A program made the position numbers and the translations under genes. A DNA stretch of 22,830 nt from a virus. The stretch covers positions 1-22,830 of the IMG/VR virus record IMGVR_UViG_3300042892_002359, one strand, 5' to 3'. Below are positions 1 through 7,029 of this stretch, in pieces. The first letter of the stretch is position 1; the number at the start of each line of letters is the position of its first letter. The notes beneath the pieces were generated by a model. The model was not told the DNA's origin, did no database searches, and worked only from the letters and a program-made list of their open reading frames with translations.

Positions 1-349
1 TGGGCGGTGCATTGTAACCTTCTTTGAGTTCGGTATCAGATATTACTATTACCTGACTGTCTCTATGTTCATGGCAAAATTGGCGAAGCCATACATGATC
101 CCAATCCTCACAGCCCCAGGAAAACACATAGGTATCATAGAATCCTTCTGGCACAATCAAATTTGAATGCCACCGAAGACTGGGCCATTCGTAGTTGAGA
201 CCAAAAAATGTGCGCCCCTGACACAGTTCCAATATCCAGTGCAGATACAGCCGTGCGCTGCGATCACTGAGTCTAGTGAGATCATTGTCTACGATAATCT
301 CAGGATCAAACACAGGATCTTTGGGAAAATGGTTAACCGTATTGTACAT
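1..349 (-). CDS. Unidentified protein, 3'-truncated by window edge
   Basis: An open frame starts with ATG at 349 and reads without a stop to the left edge, giving at least 116 residues (begins MYNTVNHFPKDPVFDPEIIV). It overlaps the last 17 bases of the upstream 332-aa gene on the same strand, which is typical of translational coupling in phage operons. The visible part is rich in aromatic residues (Trp, Tyr, Phe) and includes FSWGCEDWDHVWLRQFCHEH, then a beta-like run QVIVISDTELKEGYN. I do not recognise the family. Its position after two GT10-like genes and an amidinotransferase suggests that it belongs to the same accessory operon. The frame is convincing as coding because it continues the operon exactly and stays open for 349 bases, but the function is unknown. 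Confidence 0.7.
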   Translation of the reverse strand, partial: MYNTVNHFPKDPVFDPEIIVDNDLTRLSDRSARLYLHWILELCQGRTFFGLNYEWPSLRWHSNLIVPEGFYDTYVFSWGCEDWDHVWLRQFCHEHRDSQVIVISDTELKEGYNAPP

Positions 350-1331
350 CGGGTTTCCAATTGCGGTAAAAATGTTTGTTTTCTTCTGCTATTTCAATCA
401 ACCCTTCAAGGGTTCGCATCCATTCTTGTTGGTCCATTTGTGCCAATCTATCAATTTCTTTTTTTATTGCTATGATCCTCTGGTGCAAGTTATCAATTTG
501 ATCATATGATTCATCTATGAAAGGACTGTAGGTTTTGAATCCCAGACGTTTGAGTTCCTGCATTGACCCAGCACCACATAACAAAATAAATGGCTTTCCA
601 ATAGCCAAACATCTCCAGGTTTTTTCTGTGTAATCGCCAAGACGACAATAGTCTGTTTCAGAAACAATTTCAATTTGAAAGTTACACGCCACTTCCGGAT
701 AAGACACAATATTTCTTGGCCAGTTGAACTCTCCAAATTCCCTGTCACGAGCATGATGTTTCCGGGGGTTGGTGCGAGCAATCCACCACTCACGTATGTC
801 TGAGAAATATTTTTCTATTCCCATAATTTGATGGTCAAGATGAGACTTGTCACATTGGAATACAACAAAACTTTTGGTATGATGATGAAAATCCAAATGA
901 TGAGCCATCAATAATCTTCCCAACTGCATGCGACCAAATAAACAACCAAATCGCTTGACGTCAGGAACATCAGGTAAATTTTCCAGCTTGATTAAATATT
1001 GGTTTAGCTCTTTTGATCTCCAAGTCTCGTCCCAGTGATTGTGTGGCACAACAGTGACGCCAGGATGATGGAATTTTTGGTCTCGGATCAACAACAAGAT
1101 TCTGGAGGCAGGAAGGTCAAGTTCTTCCACAATCAAATCTACCATACCACGATATGGAGCAGTGTTCAATGGAGTATTAGCCAACGCATTAATATGCACA
1201 GATCGTTCATTGATGGTCTGTTTAATTTGAAACAATGCATATTTAAAAAATTCAATATTTGATATGTAGTATGGTTTTACAAGTGCGGTAATATCAATAT
1301 CTATTTTGTCAGGATAGTAATTTATTATCAT
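333..1331 (-). CDS. Putative GT10/fucosyltransferase-like protein (332 aa)
   Basis: This 332-residue protein has no signal peptide or obvious membrane segment. The clearest motif is in the C-terminal third: DYTEKTWRCLAIGKPFILLC, followed by ELKRLGFKTY and SYDQIDN. The pattern TEKxWRxLxxGxPxI resembles the nucleotide-sugar-binding motif of family 10 fucosyltransferases and related GT-B phage proteins (established knowledge, recalled). The middle holds KRFGCLFGRMQLGRLLMAHH, which may be the start of a Rossmann-like half. The gene lies 11 bp after the amidinotransferase gene and its end overlaps the next gene, so it sits in a compact operon. It shares the TEKT...LGF...SYD arrangement with the 367-aa gene at the head of the operon. 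The role would be sugar transfer to a surface glycan or virion component. That is inference, and the donor and acceptor are not visible. Confidence 0.6.
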   Translation of the reverse strand: MIINYYPDKIDIDITALVKPYYISNIEFFKYALFQIKQTINERSVHINALANTPLNTAPYRGMVDLIVEELDLPASRILLLIRDQKFHHPGVTVVPHNHWDETWRSKELNQYLIKLENLPDVPDVKRFGCLFGRMQLGRLLMAHHLDFHHHTKSFVVFQCDKSHLDHQIMGIEKYFSDIREWWIARTNPRKHHARDREFGEFNWPRNIVSYPEVACNFQIEIVSETDYCRLGDYTEKTWRCLAIGKPFILLCGAGSMQELKRLGFKTYSPFIDESYDQIDNLHQRIIAIKKEIDRLAQMDQQEWMRTLEGLIEIAEENKHFYRNWKPDVQYG

Positions 1332-1342
1332 TAGAAACTTTG

Positions 1343-2506
1343 CTACCTGTTGGGGAAAAAATTACCTAATGTTCCATCGCGATGCAAATCGTTAGTCACA
1401 CAGTGTATACCGCAATCCCAAAAATATTTGTGCCTAAATGGACTCACATGCATTTCAATTCCATGTCGGACGCAGGCTTTTTCAACCAGTTCATTGTGTG
1501 TACTGACCACAATGTTTTTGGGATCTACAATCAGGATGTTGACGTCAAACACAGTTTCACTGACCTGCCCCACCCACTCGTCAAAGTAGTGATCCACCAG
1601 GTGAACCAAGTTGTTGTCTTGTTCGAACCCGGGCATGAACCATCGACCCTTGTTGCGTTTCATAGAGTACTCAAATTCTCTCATGTGAGCGTAGTTTGAG
1701 GGTGGCAAATACACCACTTCCCAATCAGGAAAAGTATCTGCATAGGTCGGAATGTCATTGAGACTGATGATCAATCCCGGGGTCACTGGGCAGTACACAG
1801 CGTCACCATGTCCTCCTGAATTAACCACACGATTTTGAGTTGTAGGGAACAACTTATTTACTTGATCCAATATCCCTTGTTTGTCATCGTGATAAGTCTG
1901 CGTGGCAAAGTATAAATCTTGTCCTATTCGACTGACAAAACAACCATTGATGAAATCCAAATCAGTGTATACAATTTCTGCATTTTTTTGTATCTCTTCA
2001 AACACATTTGTATAAAAAGATAGTTTCACGTCTAATTGCTGTTGATCAATGATAGAAAATTTTTCAAAACTTTTTTGTATATCAGTGGCGTGTTCAGGCC
2101 AGGCGTCATAAAAATCTTGAGGCCTTACGTAGTCTGGCCACTGGGGATTCTTGTGTTGTCTATAAAACACAGACCATGCGTGGCTTGCATTGGGCAGTTG
2201 AGGAATCCAAAAACGGTCATGGATCATGATAAAATAATCTCTTGGTGCAGTAGGTGGTGGCACCCATTTGCCGTTTATACACAAAGAATCTAAATTATCA
2301 GGCAGATCCGGTCTAAGAACTTTGACTCCAAATTTGTTCTGTAGCAAGCGAATAAGATTTTGATAATCCTCCTCGGTTTCCTGCGCCATGGTTTCAAATC
2401 TTTGTCGAGTTTTGCTGTGTTGGATCCAGTGATAAAATTCAGGAGGGTAGGTTTTGCCTACCAGACAAACTTTTAACGGATCCCAATGTTGATATACTGT
2501 GTACAT
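1343..2506 (-). CDS. Amidinotransferase-family protein (glycine amidinotransferase-like, 387 aa)
   Basis: The protein resembles arginine:glycine amidinotransferase and its guanidino-group-modifying relatives, which move an amidino group from arginine to an amine through a cysteine thio-uronium intermediate. The N-terminus has a PPPTAPRDYF motif (family PRD signature). The catalytic histidine is probably H233 in GGHGDAVYCP, and the nucleophile is probably C369 in DCGIHCVTNDLHR, close to the C-terminus as in the family. The length is close to that of the eukaryotic enzyme core. The segment that should carry the third catalytic residue (Asp) reads INGCFVSRIGQDLYF (N187-G-C) rather than the DAADF-type sequence I recall, so the activity may be altered. 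The gene lies 8 bp after one GT10-like gene and 11 bp before another, so the amine acceptor may be an amino-sugar or amino-cyclitol (inference). A TATAAATT box overlaps the upstream stop codon. Confidence 0.75.
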   Translation of the reverse strand: MYTVYQHWDPLKVCLVGKTYPPEFYHWIQHSKTRQRFETMAQETEEDYQNLIRLLQNKFGVKVLRPDLPDNLDSLCINGKWVPPPTAPRDYFIMIHDRFWIPQLPNASHAWSVFYRQHKNPQWPDYVRPQDFYDAWPEHATDIQKSFEKFSIIDQQQLDVKLSFYTNVFEEIQKNAEIVYTDLDFINGCFVSRIGQDLYFATQTYHDDKQGILDQVNKLFPTTQNRVVNSGGHGDAVYCPVTPGLIISLNDIPTYADTFPDWEVVYLPPSNYAHMREFEYSMKRNKGRWFMPGFEQDNNLVHLVDHYFDEWVGQVSETVFDVNILIVDPKNIVVSTHNELVEKACVRHGIEMHVSPFRHKYFWDCGIHCVTNDLHRDGTLGNFFPNR

Positions 2507-2514
2507 GTTTGAAT

Positions 2515-3600
2515 TTATATATTGTTGTATATATATTGCACAGTCTCTTGATTGATTTTTTCGCTGATTGAATAGAACTTGCCCGATAGCACATGTTCCT
2601 TGTTATGCAAACAACTGGTACGAGTGTTTTCAAAAATTTCCATTGTGCCCATGGACTGAAGGGATTGAATCAATCCAAACATGGCTATCAATCTGTCCAG
2701 GTCAGGTTTGATATTATCATAGGATAAATTTAACCCGTAATCAAATTCAAATCCCAGAGAGCATAATGTACTGTAGGTTTGAAATTGTCCATTGGCAATA
2801 AAAGCAGTTTCTCCCAACAGGCATTTCAATGTTTTTTCTGTAAGGAACGGTCCAGGATAGCTAAAACTCCGTCCATCTGTGTCCCGTCCATCTGAATTAT
2901 AAAATGATTCGTTGGTCACATTTATTGCACAATATTGATACGCCGGGTGATGAAAGTCATTTAATTTTATATGTAATAAATTATTATTGGCCGAGTAGCT
3001 TAACACATCATCGATATATTGACATTCACCTGCATACGTATCAACTTCATTGAGTAACGCATCAAAATCAGAATGACCAGTCCTACTGTCGTTAAGATAT
3101 GTGCGCCAATGAAGATTCTCATTCAGACTGACGATGCTGTCATGGCTGTGATATTTTTTTACAGCAGCCAATGCTATCATTTTGTTAGGTTTAGATATAC
3201 GTACCAACGAACTTATTTTTTTTGTAAGTTGCTTGGTTACCACAGGAGAAAAATTATGCAACATTGCCTGAAGATGATAATGCCAATCTACCCAAGGCAA
3301 CCAATGAACCAATGCCACGGGATCAAAAAAGTCTCCGGGATTTACACAACCATTCAGCACAAAAATAGGTGCATCTACTAACTTTGCTTGTCTGGACAGC
3401 CAATCCAGGTCGTGACCTTCTACCTTTACTATATACCCACGATGTCCGGGTGGCAGATCATCAGAACCAAAAGAGTGTGCATGCCAATAGATATCTAGCC
3501 CAATGAACGACCGTAACAATTGCCATTCATAAAATTCCGTAGCGTCATCTATCACTCCCTGCCGGGTATCAATAAAAAAACCAGAATGTTCTTGCAACAT
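2515..3600 (-). CDS. GT10-like C-terminal motif protein, first gene of accessory operon
   Basis: The C-terminal region carries PGPFLTEKTLKCLLGETAFI, then LCSLGFEFDYGLNLSYDNI. This is the same motif order as in the 332-aa protein of this operon and resembles the TEK motif of GT10 fucosyltransferases. INVTNESFYNSDG just before it resembles the FENS-type lead-in of that family. The N-terminal half (HSGFFIDTRQGVIDDATEFY, with a Trp/His-rich stretch) is not recognised. Start choice: ATG at 3600 (MLQEHSGF) is used. The frame also allows TTG at 3618, giving 367 aa, but that lies at the expected transcription start of the promoter at 3625-3653 and would be leaderless. No good Shine-Dalgarno sequence precedes either. 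A sugar-transfer role is likely but unproven. Confidence 0.6.
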   Translation of the reverse strand: MLQEHSGFFIDTRQGVIDDATEFYEWQLLRSFIGLDIYWHAHSFGSDDLPPGHRGYIVKVEGHDLDWLSRQAKLVDAPIFVLNGCVNPGDFFDPVALVHWLPWVDWHYHLQAMLHNFSPVVTKQLTKKISSLVRISKPNKMIALAAVKKYHSHDSIVSLNENLHWRTYLNDSRTGHSDFDALLNEVDTYAGECQYIDDVLSYSANNNLLHIKLNDFHHPAYQYCAINVTNESFYNSDGRDTDGRSFSYPGPFLTEKTLKCLLGETAFIANGQFQTYSTLCSLGFEFDYGLNLSYDNIKPDLDRLIAMFGLIQSLQSMGTMEIFENTRTSCLHNKEHVLSGKFYSISEKINQETVQYIYNNI

Positions 3601-3624
3601 AGGCAGTATAAGGATCAATCATTG

Positions 3625-3653
3625 ATTGTAACACAAACACAACGGGTTGTCAA
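3625..3653 (-). promoter_or_regulatory. Host-type sigma70 promoter with extended -10
   Basis: On the minus strand, TTGACA (3653-3648) is followed by a 17-bp spacer and TACAAT (3630-3625), which is preceded by TGT to give an extended -10. Eleven of twelve hexamer positions match the sigma70 consensus at the optimal spacing. It lies in the 42-bp gap after the gp13-like gene and directly ahead of the four-gene accessory operon. The predicted transcription start is near 3618. Confidence 0.7.
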
Positions 3654-3660
3654 GTAAGGT

Positions 3661-4425
3661 TTACCCAATAACCCAGGTAAGCGGTTGACTTGCATCCACA
3701 TACATTTTGAGTTCTTCAATTTTGGCATCCATGATGGCTTGCCCTTCTGATTTCATTGCAGCACCGTTTAGTTGCCCGCCACCTTGTGGTCCAGCAATAG
3801 TTGAGAATTTTTCACGGGCTTCTCCAATGATCATTTTACAAGCACCGACCATGTAGTCCCGGATCCATTGGCTGATTTGGTAGTCACTCAGCAGTTGGAT
3901 TTCGGGTTTGGTTTGATACACCCAAAGCAAGACATTTTCGCCAGTGCCTTTTGGATCACGAATCAGTTGCAGTTTCTTTGTGACTGGATTCCAGGTATAG
4001 TTCATGTATGCGCCAAACATACGTCCGGCAAGTTCCACATACTGTGAGTAGAAGTCGTATGTGGCAAGTCCGCCTGCCACGTTGAAGTTCATGAGGTACA
4101 CGTTAATTGAGGCCTGTGCAAAAGGATCAAAGTTTGACGCAAACGGTCCTGTTGAATCACCAAATGTTCTGCGGAATATTTGACGCACACTATACACTTC
4201 TTGGGGCAAAGTGTAGATGTTCAAGTCTCGAATCAACTCCATAAAAATGTAGGCTTCTTCATAGGCGTTGTTGGCACGTTGACGATAGGTACCAATTGTG
4301 CGTTGATATGCGGCTTCGTAGTGTGCAGGGTCTAATTCAAGATCAATGATTTGATCACCCATGGTCAATTTGCAATACTCAATAAGATTTTGCTTTAACT
4401 CAGGTAGTAGGTTTTGTTCAGCCAT
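3661..4425 (-). CDS. 13: T4 gp13-like neck (head-completion) protein
   Basis: This 254-residue protein aligns by eye with T4 gp13, which forms part of the neck joining the filled head to the contractile tail. The N-terminus ELKQNLIEYCKLTMGDQIID...LDPAHYEAAYQRTIGTYR matches the gp13 opening ([21 protein letters not shown]-type). The C-terminal region WIRDYMVGACKMIIGEAREK followed by GPQGGGQLNG and the ending WVIG matches the WVKDYATALAKELNGQ...LPGGVTIDG...ILVG order in T4. It is shorter than the 309-residue T4 protein, mostly through loss of central loop sequence. The ATG at 4425 has a GGAG (4432-4435) six bases upstream. It follows the 375-aa gene closely on the minus strand, while its usual partners gp14 and gp15 are on the plus strand. 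That order is unusual for T4 relatives. Confidence 0.82.
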   Translation of the reverse strand: MAEQNLLPELKQNLIEYCKLTMGDQIIDLELDPAHYEAAYQRTIGTYRQRANNAYEEAYIFMELIRDLNIYTLPQEVYSVRQIFRRTFGDSTGPFASNFDPFAQASINVYLMNFNVAGGLATYDFYSQYVELAGRMFGAYMNYTWNPVTKKLQLIRDPKGTGENVLLWVYQTKPEIQLLSDYQISQWIRDYMVGACKMIIGEAREKFSTIAGPQGGGQLNGAAMKSEGQAIMDAKIEELKMYVDASQPLTWVIG

Positions 4426-4444
4426 TGGGAACTCCGTTCCCCCT

Positions 4445-4452
4445 TATTTACC
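4445..4452 (-). promoter_or_regulatory. Possible T4-like late promoter box before gp13
   Basis: The minus-strand octamer GGTAAATA matches the NATAAATA late box except at one base and overlaps the stop codon of the 375-aa gene. The predicted start would leave a short leader that includes the GGAG ribosome-binding site of the gp13-like gene. This is weaker than the box at 14028-14035. Confidence 0.35.
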
Positions 4453-5575
4453 AGGCTTTGAGTACGATCAGGTTCTCGGTTCCGCGAGCATTCCACGGCG
4501 TTTCAGTAGTGGTCAAATCCTTGTAGATCTTACGTGCTGCTGGCTTGCCTGCGGCCTGTATAGCTCGGATGACATCTGCTGGTTTACGCACAGTTTTTTG
4601 TAGTGTTTCTACGGTACTGTATCCAATTACACTGTTGTTCTTAATAGTGAACGCCTGTGTATGGCTATCTGCTACCACATGAATCAACTTGCGTTTCTTG
4701 GTGTCATACAACCAGGCTTCGGCCTTGTCTACCAGGCTTGCGGCTGGCAAACCTTTGATTTTGAGTTCCAAAAACTCTACTGTGTGCTTGAACTTGGCCG
4801 CACGTTTTTCTGGGGGTACTGTCCGGACCTTGCGTGGTTTGCGTTCCACTTTCTTGATCTGTACATAAGCACCACAGTCATTGATCACTGCTTCGCAAAA
4901 CTTCACACAGTTACGCAATTGGATCTTGGTCAGGTACGAGTATGCTTCTACCAACAACGCATCCTTGCCTTCTACCGCTTCTTCAAACTCTGCCAATTTG
5001 CGTTTCCAACGATTGGAGATTTCACTGATCATTTGTGGTACTACGTTCATGCCACGGATTACCATGATGGGCTTGTAGTCTGCTGACATCTTGGCACCGG
5101 CCATCATGAATTCATCAAACATGCCATCCAATTCAGCCGCACACTCTCCAACTTTTTCTCTCAGGCGATCTTGTATGTTTGGCTTGGCCGGACCTTCTGC
5201 AACTGGCTCAGTATCCGCCTCAACTGTTTGTTTACTGGACAAAATTTCTTTTAGCAAATTGTCTAGTTTGATCTGTTCTGTTTCACTCAGTTCCAGGCCC
5301 ACCATCTTCATGCGACACAACCAGCCTGTGGTCAGGCGTATGGCAGAATCTGGGATACTTTTTAGTACTCGCACATCTGCCTTACGGTCCTGTGACTCCA
5401 AATAGTTCACAATCATGTCACGGGCATCTTTTTTGCCGTAGAAGTAGTTGTACCAACTGAATGCTTTGCTCAGGGCACTGATGCGATTTTCTGTGGGTTG
5501 TGTTCGCCAAGGAGGTTCCCCGCCCATGACATTGGTATCTGAACTACGGGGGTTTAGCAGTTTAATGGGTTTCAC
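4448..5575 (-). CDS. Unidentified basic, helix-rich protein upstream of gp13 (375 aa)
   Basis: I do not recognise a named family, although I believe similar unnamed proteins accompany structural genes in aquatic T4-like phages. The N-terminal third (about 1-125) is helical in character. Residues 115-140 hold an acidic, low-complexity linker (SSKQTVEADTEPVAEGPAKP). The central part is helical (coiled-coil-like ISNRWKRKLAEFEEAVEG). The C-terminal half is strongly basic, including KKVERKPRKVRTVPPEKRAAK, which suggests nucleic-acid or capsid contact (inference). The start is GTG at 5575 with a strong AGGAG (5581-5585) six bases upstream. A sigma70-type promoter lies just before it. The gp13-like gene follows after 22 bp, so the two are probably co-transcribed, which makes a head or neck role plausible. 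Confidence 0.75.
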   Translation of the reverse strand: MKPIKLLNPRSSDTNVMGGEPPWRTQPTENRISALSKAFSWYNYFYGKKDARDMIVNYLESQDRKADVRVLKSIPDSAIRLTTGWLCRMKMVGLELSETEQIKLDNLLKEILSSKQTVEADTEPVAEGPAKPNIQDRLREKVGECAAELDGMFDEFMMAGAKMSADYKPIMVIRGMNVVPQMISEISNRWKRKLAEFEEAVEGKDALLVEAYSYLTKIQLRNCVKFCEAVINDCGAYVQIKKVERKPRKVRTVPPEKRAAKFKHTVEFLELKIKGLPAASLVDKAEAWLYDTKKRKLIHVVADSHTQAFTIKNNSVIGYSTVETLQKTVRKPADVIRAIQAAGKPAARKIYKDLTTTETPWNARGTENLIVLKAW

Positions 5576-5602
5576 GCCGGCTCCTTTTGTATTAATGCAG
5601 TA

Positions 5603-5631
5603 ATTATAACACTTTGAGATTTATTGGTCAA
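5603..5631 (-). promoter_or_regulatory. Host-type sigma70 promoter for 375-aa gene and gp13
   Basis: On the minus strand, TTGACC (5631-5626), a 17-bp spacer and TATAAT (5608-5603) are present, with TGT directly before the -10 to make it extended. Eleven of twelve hexamer positions match consensus. It sits in the divergent gap between the 375-aa gene and the gp14-like gene, with AGGAG and a GTG start downstream. Confidence 0.72.
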
Positions 5632-5637
5632 CCTGCC

Positions 5638-5645
5638 CATAAATA
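5638..5645 (+). promoter_or_regulatory. T4-like late promoter box before gp14
   Basis: CATAAATA, followed by CTA, fits the NATAAATA late box of T4-like phages. It ends only seven bases before the ATG at 5653, so a transcript starting at the usual distance would have almost no leader. No Shine-Dalgarno sequence lies between. Confidence 0.45.
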
Positions 5646-5652
5646 CTACATT

Positions 5653-7026
5653 ATGCCACGCCTAAGCCTATACCGCCCAAATCGAACCCGCGATTACCAA
5701 TTTTTGGATCGCACAATCTCCGAAATGTACACCGTTGGGGGGATGGATATTTTTATCCACAAATACATGGGGCCGCAAACTGGCGGTGAGGATTCGGCAT
5801 TTTCCGGCAACTATGATATCACTCAACCCATATACGAAACCCTGGATCCATTGAACATTCAAGACTTGCTGTTGCTGGAAAACCGTGACAGAATTTACGA
5901 TCAAGATGTGTATTGTATGCGAGGCGTTTACAATCATCAAGACATTGACTTTGACCTAACACAATTTGGACTGTTCTTGAACAACGATACGCTGTTTATC
6001 ACATTCCACTACAATGACATGATTGACACCTTTGGTCGTAAACTCATGAACGGCGATGTGTTGGAAGTGCCCAACTTGAAAGATTATAATCCACTAAACG
6101 CTACCATTCCACAACCGCTGCCCAGATACTATGTGGTTCAAGATGCAGACTTTGCCACAGAAGGCATGAGCCAAACCTGGATGCCACACACCTGGCGTGT
6201 GAAAGCAACACCAATGACCAACAATCAAGAGTTCAAAGACATACTGAAAAAACCAGTTGTGTCAGAAAACATCTGGGACAATGGCAATTTCTATCCCACT
6301 GGCTGGATTACCAACTCGGGTGACGTGTACTATCGTGCTCGACAAAATACTCCTGCTGGTACAGAAATCACCAATACCAATTATTGGGAACTATACAATC
6401 CGGCCACACAAAGTGAAGTGTTTAGTACTCGCACCAAGGACAACCAAATCAACGATGCAATTCTTGCACAAGCCGACGTTGAAGTTCCTGCAAGTGGTTA
6501 CGACACCCAGCCGTTGTATATTTTGCCAACCTTGGCAGATGGACAATCAGCCAATCCTGTATCACTGACTACTGATAGTAATGTCACTGTGGATGGCACA
6601 CAAGGTGGTATGAATATAACTCCTCAAGCTGATGGGTATACTGTTGGGTATCTCACTGGAGATGGTGTACCACCAAACGGGCTGCCAGTTGTTACTGGTG
6701 TACAGTTCCCGTTGAATCCTTCAGCCGGCGACTACTGCTTACGATTGGATTATTTTCCCAATCGTTTGTTCCGTTATGATAGTCGACGTTGGGTCAAGAT
6801 CGAAGACAAGGTACGTACCAATCTCAACAACGGCTCGACCAACGATACTTTGCGCTCCAGCTTTGTCAACAATACATATACAACACGTACCACAGACATG
6901 GGCAATATTCCAAGTCGTCAAAGTCTCAGTGAAATTCTTCGACCACGTGCTGACAACGGAGATCAAAGCGGTGATAAAAATCCCAATCCGTATCCACCGA
7001 CCCAGCCAGGCCAGAAATCGAGTTAA
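5653..7026 (+). CDS. 14: T4 gp14-like neck protein (457 aa, enlarged)
   Basis: This is the neck protein that works with gp13 at the head-tail joint. The N-terminus MPRLSLYRPNRTRDYQFLDR, followed by VGGMDIFIHKYMGP, is the opening I recall for gp14 of aquatic T4-like phages. Residues about 75-170 (DLLLLENRDRIYDQDVYCMR, FGLFLNNDTLFITF, GDVLEVPN) parallel the T4 region around DLIFGEDL, FGMQVQDEVTLSI and GDLIYFP. It is much longer than T4 gp14 (256 aa). The extra sequence includes a chitin-binding-type-3-like segment (DVYYRARQNTPAGTEITNTN followed by YWEL) near residue 230. The C-terminus ends in a Pro/Gln-rich tail. ATG 5653 is chosen over an in-frame TTG at 5614, because the extra 13 residues would be read through the late promoter box. 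The gp15-like gene follows after 3 bp. Confidence 0.85.
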   Translation: MPRLSLYRPNRTRDYQFLDRTISEMYTVGGMDIFIHKYMGPQTGGEDSAFSGNYDITQPIYETLDPLNIQDLLLLENRDRIYDQDVYCMRGVYNHQDIDFDLTQFGLFLNNDTLFITFHYNDMIDTFGRKLMNGDVLEVPNLKDYNPLNATIPQPLPRYYVVQDADFATEGMSQTWMPHTWRVKATPMTNNQEFKDILKKPVVSENIWDNGNFYPTGWITNSGDVYYRARQNTPAGTEITNTNYWELYNPATQSEVFSTRTKDNQINDAILAQADVEVPASGYDTQPLYILPTLADGQSANPVSLTTDSNVTVDGTQGGMNITPQADGYTVGYLTGDGVPPNGLPVVTGVQFPLNPSAGDYCLRLDYFPNRLFRYDSRRWVKIEDKVRTNLNNGSTNDTLRSSFVNNTYTTRTTDMGNIPSRQSLSEILRPRADNGDQSGDKNPNPYPPTQPGQKSS

Positions 7027-7029
7027 ACA

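Noticed and set aside
3569-3622. ATG at 3622 in another frame (MIDPYTAYVARTFWFFY)
   Set aside because: It stops after 17 codons, and the neighbouring frame carries the long protein. There is no sign that a frameshift joins them.
5614-5652. In-frame upstream TTG start giving 13 extra residues on gp14
   Set aside because: The extension is read through the late promoter box and the divergent promoter region, and MPRLSLYRP at 5653 is the expected gp14 N-terminus.
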